9,898 nucleotides of DNA from an uncultured Verrucomicrobiota bacterium (GTDB lineage: Bacteria; Verrucomicrobiota; Kiritimatiellia; RFP12; UBA1067): positions 1 to 9,898 of the forward strand of contig CALZAJ010000047.1 of assembly GCA_945613785.1 (NCBI GenBank), read 5' to 3'. Positions 5,953-9,898 of this stretch are shown piece after piece (position 1 is the first letter of the stretch; the number at the start of each line of letters is the position of its first letter). The notes beneath the pieces were generated by a model. The model searched no databases. It was not told the origin of the DNA and saw nothing but the letters and a program-made list of their open reading frames with translations. The translations under genes were made by a program, and so were the position numbers.

Positions 5953-6532
5953 CGCACAGGTCCTCCATCGTGATGCCGCGCAACTCGACCAGCGTCGCAG
6001 GATGCCTCGCAATCTCTTCGCCCAGAATCAGCAGCACGGCGCTCGAATGTTTGCACGGATTGGCGTAATCAGGACACGAACACTTCGTCGTCATGTCATA
6101 GCGGCCCGGCCCCAGCTTGCCGCCCGGAAAGAGATCGTAACCCTCCTCCTTGAAAATCGCCTCAATCTCCATCGGCATGTCATCCACCAACAACCGCGCA
6201 ATCAGCATCGGCTCGGACCGTAACCGTGCGACGATGCGATCATGCGCCGCGTCATCCGGGATTCGGAAATCGACCGTCACCGCGTACGGATCGGGACGAC
6301 TGCCAACAACCATCGCGGACACCTGAGGTCCTTCCAGCTTCATCTCGACAACCTGCCCCGAGAGCGCATAGTTCTTGCCGCGTCCAAGTCGCGCACCAAG
6401 CCCCATCCGCTCCAGCGTCTCCACCCAGCGCTTCGCCCACCAGCTGCGACCACCGCCCATGCGCGACTCCTGCGCACGGATGCCCGTGGCATAACGCGGA
6501 ATGCGAATGGGATAGTGCTTGTGCTTGGACAT
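5942..6532 (-). CDS. SWIM zinc-finger protein
   Basis: The 196-aa protein carries a SWIM zinc finger, CSCPDYANPCKH, at residues 151-162 (ligands Cys151, Cys153, Cys160, His162; pattern CxCx6CxH), followed by the helix SSAVLLILGEEI. The N-terminal half has SWWAKRWVETLERM and RGKNYALSGQVVEM (about 29-66), the standard partner region of bacterial SWIM proteins. SWIM domains are predicted DNA- or protein-binding modules and are often fused or adjacent to SNF2 ATPases, as here. It lies 12 bases after the SNF2 gene, making it a likely partner or targeting subunit. ATG at 6532 has no Shine-Dalgarno, so translation is probably coupled to SNF2. The C-terminal tail expected of the family is missing and is found in the next, overlapping ORF. 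Confidence 0.9.
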   Translation of the reverse strand: MSKHKHYPIRIPRYATGIRAQESRMGGGRSWWAKRWVETLERMGLGARLGRGKNYALSGQVVEMKLEGPQVSAMVVGSRPDPYAVTVDFRIPDDAAHDRIVARLRSEPMLIARLLVDDMPMEIEAIFKEEGYDLFPGGKLGPGRYDMTTKCSCPDYANPCKHSSAVLLILGEEIARHPATLVELRGITMEDLCDED

Positions 6533-6544
6533 AGGGGAGCGTTT

Positions 6545-8989
6545 TTAGATTGTTTGATTTATTTGATTTGTTTGATTGTTTGATTTCAGGGTAGGCGACG
6601 ATTCGCCGACTTGCGAGTCAAGGGTGATGACTTGATTGAATTCGTCGGCGGAGAGTTCGCGGAGGAACGATTCGCCGGCCTGGACGAGTGAGCCCGCGAC
6701 GCGGGCCTTGCGCTCGAGGATCTCGTCGATGTGCTCCTCGAGCGTACCCTCGGTGATGAACGAATGAACGAAGACGGTCTTCGTCTGCCCGAGGCGATGC
6801 GCGCGGTCCGTCGCCTGGGCTTCGACCGCCGGATTCCACCAACGGTCGAAATGGATGACGTGGGTCGCTTCCGTCAAGTTCAGTCCGAAGCCGCCCGCCT
6901 TCAGCGAGAGGATGAAGCAGGTGGGGACGGAATTCCCGCCGTCCTTGAAGGCCGCAATTTCCGCTTCGCGCTGCTTGGCAGTCAGCCCGCCGTGCAAGAA
7001 CGGGAAGGTGCGTCCGAACCGCTTCGCAAGCGCCTTGCGAATCCGTTCGCCGACCTTCGCGTACTGCGAAAAGACCAGTGCCGACTCACCAGCTTCGAAG
7101 ACGGACTCCAATAGCTCGCACAGACGCTCGAGCTTGCCAGCACCATCACAGACAAGCTTTAGTCTCGTCAGCAGCGCGAAGACATCGCCCTGACGCTTCT
7201 CGCTCGTGCGATATTCCTCCAGCACCGCCTCATACTCGTTGCGCTGAATCGGCGAAAGCGTACAGTACTCCTTGACCTCCCGCTTCTCCCCGAGCTCACC
7301 CGCGATCTCAGGGTCGCTTTTGAGACGCCGCAACACGAACGGTTCGAGCGCACGACGAAGACGCTTCGCCGCCCGCGTCCGTTCGTCCACGGCGATCGGC
7401 TTCACGAAGCGGTCCGCAAACGACTTGCGATCACCGAGGAAAGTCGGATTCAGATACTCCTCCAACGACCAGACGTCCGACACCGAATTCTCGATCGGCG
7501 TGCCCGTGAGGGCCACCCGCTTGCGGGCACCCAGCGAACGGGTCGCGCGCGCCACTTGCGTATCGGGATTCTTGATCGCCTGCGCTTCGTCGAGGACAAG
7601 CCCCTCCCAGTCCGTCTCGCGCAGAATCGAATAATCACGGACCAACAGCGAATAGCTCGTGATGACGACATCGCAGTCCTTCGTCATCAGCTTGAAACCG
7701 CGCGAGAGCTGACGGTTCTCGCCCTGGTGGACATAGACCTTCAACCCCGGCGCGAACTTCGCGAACTCATGTCGCCAGTTGGACAGCAATGTCAGCGGCG
7801 CGACAATCAGAAAAGGCCGGAGGGCGTTGGAGGTGGAGGGGGAGCGTGAGAGGAGGATCCAGGCGATGGTCTGGATCGTTTTCCCCAGTCCCATATCGTC
7901 CGCAAGCAGCGCACCGAAGCCATGATCCGTCAGGAATTTCATCCAGGCCGCGCCCCGGGCCTGATAGGGTCTGAGCTCCGCGGTCAATCCCGGAACTCCG
8001 TCGCTCGCGACAGGCGCCAGTATTCCGCCGTTGGCAGCGGGGTTGCTTTTCAGCTCGTGCACGAGTCCACGTAGCCAGCCATGGGCACGGACCTCTTCGA
8101 TTTCCATCCGTCCGAAGGCGCCGATGCCCATCGCAAAACTTATTGCCTCGTTCGTCTTGAGATCCTTCCCCTCGTTCTTCTCCAACGCCCGCAGCGCCTC
8201 TTTGAGGATGTTGCGGTCCACGTCGATCCAACGGTCACGGAAAAAGACAAGCGTCGACTTCTGTTCCAACAGGAAGCGGATCTCGTCCGCCGACACCGCC
8301 TGCCCGTCAACCTTGATGACGAGCTTGGCGGGAATCGGCTGTTGAGGCGCTTGAGCCCTGGAGTCGGCGGACGCGCCGAGATCGACGGACGCGGAGACCG
8401 AAGCTGCGAGATCGACGCCCAAGACGGAATAGCCGGCCTCGGCAAGATCGCGGGCACCGCCGCGAAGAAAGCTCTCGGCCTCCGCGCGGGAGAGTTCGAC
8501 CTCGAGATGTCCGTCGCGGGATAACAGTCCGCGCAGAGGCCCGAAGACAAAGGCGGATTGCCCGAGCGCACGGAGTCCGCGGCGCCCTTTCGGCACACCG
8601 CAGCGAACGACAAAGCGTTTGGCCTCGGGAGCGAACGTAAAGATGATGGCGGCCCGCGCCGCGGCATCCTCCTCAGCGCCGCCATGCCATTCCGAGAGTT
8701 CTGCCGCAAACGCGGCACATTCGGCGTCGTCCCAACGGACCAGTCCCGTCAGACTCTTGAGCGCCATCAACCAGGCATCGTGGAGGGTCTCGTGCTTCTG
8801 ATCCTCGGCGTCCTCGCTCAGACGCGTGACGTTCGCCGAACGGACATATTCGTCGACCCAATCGTTCTCGACGCCCGGAACACGCCAACGGGCGTGCCAG
8901 CCGTCCTCCTCCTTCACGAGATCGGGGAAGAAGCGTCCCTCCGCCACCAAGGCGAGGGCTTCACTCTGCCTGGGGCTGAGTTTCTTCAT
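6545..8989 (-). CDS. SNF2-family DEAD-like ATPase (helicase/translocase)
   Basis: The 814-aa protein has a complete SNF2 core. The Walker A segment is LLADDMGLGKTIQT (Lys370); Ia is LIVAPLTLLSNW (394-405); motif II is DEAQ (467-470); motif III is LTGTPIENS (494-502). The helicase C lobe contains LVFSQYAK, FLHGG, LSLKAGGFGLNL and QATDRAHRLGQ (725-735, arginine finger). Residues 1-330 are the less conserved accessory region of bacterial SNF2 proteins, with an Ala/Ser-rich linker near 195-220. SNF2 enzymes use ATP to move along duplex DNA and displace proteins. I chose ATG at 8989 (MKKLSPRQ), which overlaps the upstream gene by 29 bases and has GAGG 11 bases upstream; an in-frame ATG at 9226 would mostly shadow that gene. 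The last ten residues, NQTNQINQTI, come from an AT-rich 9-nt DNA repeat. The gene sits between two zinc-binding protein genes. Confidence 0.95.
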   Translation of the reverse strand: MKKLSPRQSEALALVAEGRFFPDLVKEEDGWHARWRVPGVENDWVDEYVRSANVTRLSEDAEDQKHETLHDAWLMALKSLTGLVRWDDAECAAFAAELSEWHGGAEEDAAARAAIIFTFAPEAKRFVVRCGVPKGRRGLRALGQSAFVFGPLRGLLSRDGHLEVELSRAEAESFLRGGARDLAEAGYSVLGVDLAASVSASVDLGASADSRAQAPQQPIPAKLVIKVDGQAVSADEIRFLLEQKSTLVFFRDRWIDVDRNILKEALRALEKNEGKDLKTNEAISFAMGIGAFGRMEIEEVRAHGWLRGLVHELKSNPAANGGILAPVASDGVPGLTAELRPYQARGAAWMKFLTDHGFGALLADDMGLGKTIQTIAWILLSRSPSTSNALRPFLIVAPLTLLSNWRHEFAKFAPGLKVYVHQGENRQLSRGFKLMTKDCDVVITSYSLLVRDYSILRETDWEGLVLDEAQAIKNPDTQVARATRSLGARKRVALTGTPIENSVSDVWSLEEYLNPTFLGDRKSFADRFVKPIAVDERTRAAKRLRRALEPFVLRRLKSDPEIAGELGEKREVKEYCTLSPIQRNEYEAVLEEYRTSEKRQGDVFALLTRLKLVCDGAGKLERLCELLESVFEAGESALVFSQYAKVGERIRKALAKRFGRTFPFLHGGLTAKQREAEIAAFKDGGNSVPTCFILSLKAGGFGLNLTEATHVIHFDRWWNPAVEAQATDRAHRLGQTKTVFVHSFITEGTLEEHIDEILERKARVAGSLVQAGESFLRELSADEFNQVITLDSQVGESSPTLKSNNQTNQINQTI
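6551..6585. repeat. 9-nt tandem repeat at the 3' end of the SNF2 gene
   Basis: TGTTTGATT, TATTTGATT, TGTTTGATT and a shortened GTTTGATT follow one another, ending just inside the SNF2 coding end. In the coding direction the unit AATCAAACA gives Asn-Gln-Thr, forming the NQT/NQI tail. The composition is much more AT-rich than the rest of the gene. Confidence 0.75.
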
Positions 8990-9548
8990 TCGGGGCCGCC
9001 TCTTCGGTCGGAGCGGACTCCTCCTCCTGGGCGACTTCGCCAAGGGTCTTCGTTCCGGACAAAAGCGCGACGACCTGCTGCTGGACTTCGCCCAGGTTCT
9101 CGAGGCGCAGCCGCGGATCGAGAATGACGAAGGTATCGCCCTGCTTGCGGTCCTCGTAAACGCGGCGGATCGTGCCGTCTTCAAGTTCCTTCGCGTCGCG
9201 CTCGACCAGGATCTTAGAGCGCTCAAGCATGACCGCGAGCACGTAGACGACGTTCTTCATCGCCGGATCGTCCAGGGTCATCAGCTTGCGGAGGAGCTCG
9301 CCGGCATCCTCCTTCTTGAGGGTCTCCTTCTTCTCCTCCTTCTTGGGAGCGAAGTAGACGCCGTCCCATTGCGAAAACGGAACCCAATCCTTCTCCGCCG
9401 TCTTCCAGCACTCCGGATGACAGTCAAAGCGTTCGTAACCACCCGTGGTCTCCTTCAACGCGCTCACGAGCGGTGCCTTATCAACCAACGGCTTTTCGCA
9501 AAAGCTGCAGATGTGCCCTCTCGACCGAATATTCCATTCCTGTGACAT
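8961..9548 (-). CDS. Zinc-ribbon-like conserved hypothetical protein upstream of SNF2
   Basis: This 195-aa cytoplasmic protein has an N-terminal Cys cluster, HICSFC (Cys14, Cys17) and FDCHPECW (Cys43, His44, Cys47), fitting a four-ligand zinc ribbon. A Lys/Glu-rich stretch (about 70-85) follows, then a helical region with LLRKLMTLDDPAMKNVVYVLAVMLERSKIL, then a beta-like segment RVYEDRKQGDTFVILDPRLRLENLGEVQQQVVALL, and an acidic Glu/Ala/Pro tail. I recall similar uncharacterised proteins in Verrucomicrobia and Planctomycetes but cannot name the family. It overlaps the SNF2 gene by 29 bases, so the two are co-translated. ATG at 9548 has no Shine-Dalgarno and sits eight bases after a TATAAT, suggesting a leaderless message. 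A nucleic-acid or protein adaptor role for the SNF2 machine is inference. Confidence 0.82.
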   Translation of the reverse strand: MSQEWNIRSRGHICSFCEKPLVDKAPLVSALKETTGGYERFDCHPECWKTAEKDWVPFSQWDGVYFAPKKEEKKETLKKEDAGELLRKLMTLDDPAMKNVVYVLAVMLERSKILVERDAKELEDGTIRRVYEDRKQGDTFVILDPRLRLENLGEVQQQVVALLSGTKTLGEVAQEEESAPTEEAAPNEETQPQAE

Positions 9549-9556
9549 ACCATGAT

Positions 9557-9585
9557 ATTATAGCAAAATAGCGCGCTCGGACCAA
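9557..9585 (-). promoter_or_regulatory. Promoter predicted to make a leaderless mRNA for the SNF2 cassette
   Basis: TATAAT is read on the minus strand at 9562-9557, with TTGGTC (three of six matches to TTGACA) at 9585-9580 and 17-bp spacing. Only eight bases separate the -10 box from the ATG at 9548, so transcription should start at or within about two bases of the start codon. No purine-rich ribosome-binding site is present upstream, which agrees with leaderless translation. Confidence 0.5.
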
Positions 9586-9621
9586 CCACCGGTCAACGCA
9601 GCAAGACCAATCTCCTTACGT

Positions 9622-9676
9622 GGGGACAGGCCCCACCTCTTCGGGACAGACCCCACCTCTTCTGGGGACAGACCCC
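9622..9676. repeat. Array of three GGGGACAGACCCC-type repeats between genes
   Basis: Three copies lie at 9622-9634 (GGGGACAGGCCCC, one change), 9642-9654 (CGGGACAGACCCC, one change) and 9664-9676 (exact), spaced 20 and 22 bases and separated by ACCTCTTC(T). Each has a G/C stem with a 5-nt loop. The array starts 57 bases after the stop of the partial gene and ends about 70 bases before the next start. It resembles REP-type elements in size and position, and may form 3'-end hairpins for the upstream gene. Confidence 0.8.
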
Positions 9677-9733
9677 CGCCGCTTCCCACTTCCAGACGTC
9701 GAGAGCCGATCCCATCACGCAACCCGCGTCTCA

Positions 9734-9898
9734 TCACGCCACCTCCTTCGCAAGCTTCCATCCGTGCGTCGAATATCCCATCTCCCCCGCTGGATGCGCT
9801 CCCACGGACTTCGCCCCAAACCGGTCACCGAGCGCCGCTGCCATTCCTCCCACAAACTCAAAGCTTCCGAACACCTTTCCCGCCGTCATCTGCGGCAC
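9734..9898 (-). CDS. 3' end of an unrecognised gene (5' end outside the window)
   Basis: The frame is open from the window edge to TGA at 9736-9734, followed directly by a second TGA. The 54 visible residues include GKVFGSFEFVGGMAAALGDRF, then GAKSVGAHPAGEMGYSTHGWKLAKEVA. The Gly/Ala-rich composition, helix-like stretch and GC-rich third positions look like real coding sequence. I do not recognise the family. A start at the ATG at 9889 is possible but more probably the gene continues beyond the window. The 185-base gap after it holds the repeat array and the next gene's promoter and nothing else I can see. Confidence 0.6.
   Translation of the reverse strand: MPQMTAGKVFGSFEFVGGMAAALGDRFGAKSVGAHPAGEMGYSTHGWKLAKEVA

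Noticed and set aside
8990..9226. Longer SNF2 start at the upstream ATG (79 extra residues)
   Set aside because: The extension is Arg/Ser-rich shadow of the 195-aa gene in another frame; MKKLSPRQ at 8989 is a normal start with a modest Shine-Dalgarno.
5797..9548. DISARM or restriction-type defence island
   Set aside because: SNF2 is present but no methyltransferase, phospholipase D, DUF1998 or nuclease gene is visible in the window.
9622..9676. CRISPR array
   Set aside because: Repeats are 13 nt with spacers of about 8 nt that are almost the same; there are no unique spacers of CRISPR size and no cas genes.
9558..9761. Minus-strand 67-aa reading frame over the repeat array
   Set aside because: Its Gly/Ser-Val-Pro-rich sequence is made by the GGGGTCTGTCCCC repeats; it overlaps the end of a better coding frame and covers the promoter of the next gene.
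1..9898. Genome-wide reassignment of TAG to an amino acid
   Set aside because: Only one in-frame TAG is seen; all other long frames are free of TAG, so a local mutation or error is more likely. The lack of TAG as a terminal stop in ten genes is too small a sample.

Overview
All of the credible genes in this window lie on the minus strand. The sequence is GC-rich by eye, with AT-rich gaps. A pyruvate formate-lyase start points to an anaerobic fermenter. The GH20 enzyme, the secreted lysozyme-fold protein, the SNF2/SWIM cassette and the short GGGGACAGACCCC repeats together suggest the PVC superphylum (Verrucomicrobia, Kiritimatiellota or Lentisphaerae). That placement is inferred from gene content; no rRNA or marker gene here settles it.

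The window reads from high to low coordinates along the coding strand. (1) 9898-9734 is the 3' end of an unrecognised gene with tandem TGA stops, followed by an array of three GGGGACAGACCCC-type repeats. (2) 9548-5797 is a compact overlapping cassette: a 195-aa zinc-ribbon-like protein that looks leaderless, an 814-aa SNF2 ATPase, a SWIM zinc-finger protein, and a 51-aa ORF that resembles the C-terminal tail normally fused to SWIM proteins. (3) 5668-577 is a second operon with its own promoter-like sequence: a secreted 21-aa-repeat protein, a DjlA-like TerB/J-domain membrane protein, RsmI without its C-terminal domain, a secreted GH20 hexosaminidase and a secreted lytic-transglycosylase-like protein. 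(4) 576-418 is an AT-rich gap with hairpins and an 18-bp palindrome. (5) 417-1 is the start of pyruvate formate-lyase, interrupted by an in-frame TAG.

The first cassette looks like a DNA or chromatin-remodelling-type machine: an ATPase plus zinc-binding partners. The second combines envelope functions (two exported carbohydrate or peptidoglycan-active enzymes, an exported repeat protein and a membrane co-chaperone) with one ribosome-modification gene. Its gene junctions carry 7-nt tandem repeats full of stop codons, and the genes just downstream of them lack Shine-Dalgarno sequences.

The points most worth a second look are the amber codon in pfl, the separately encoded SWIM tail, the repeat family found both between genes and in-frame inside a gene, the heptamer repeats at junctions, and the leaderless promoter. 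I see no tRNA, rRNA, CRISPR array, transposase or integrase. No gene-free stretch exceeds about 185 bases.
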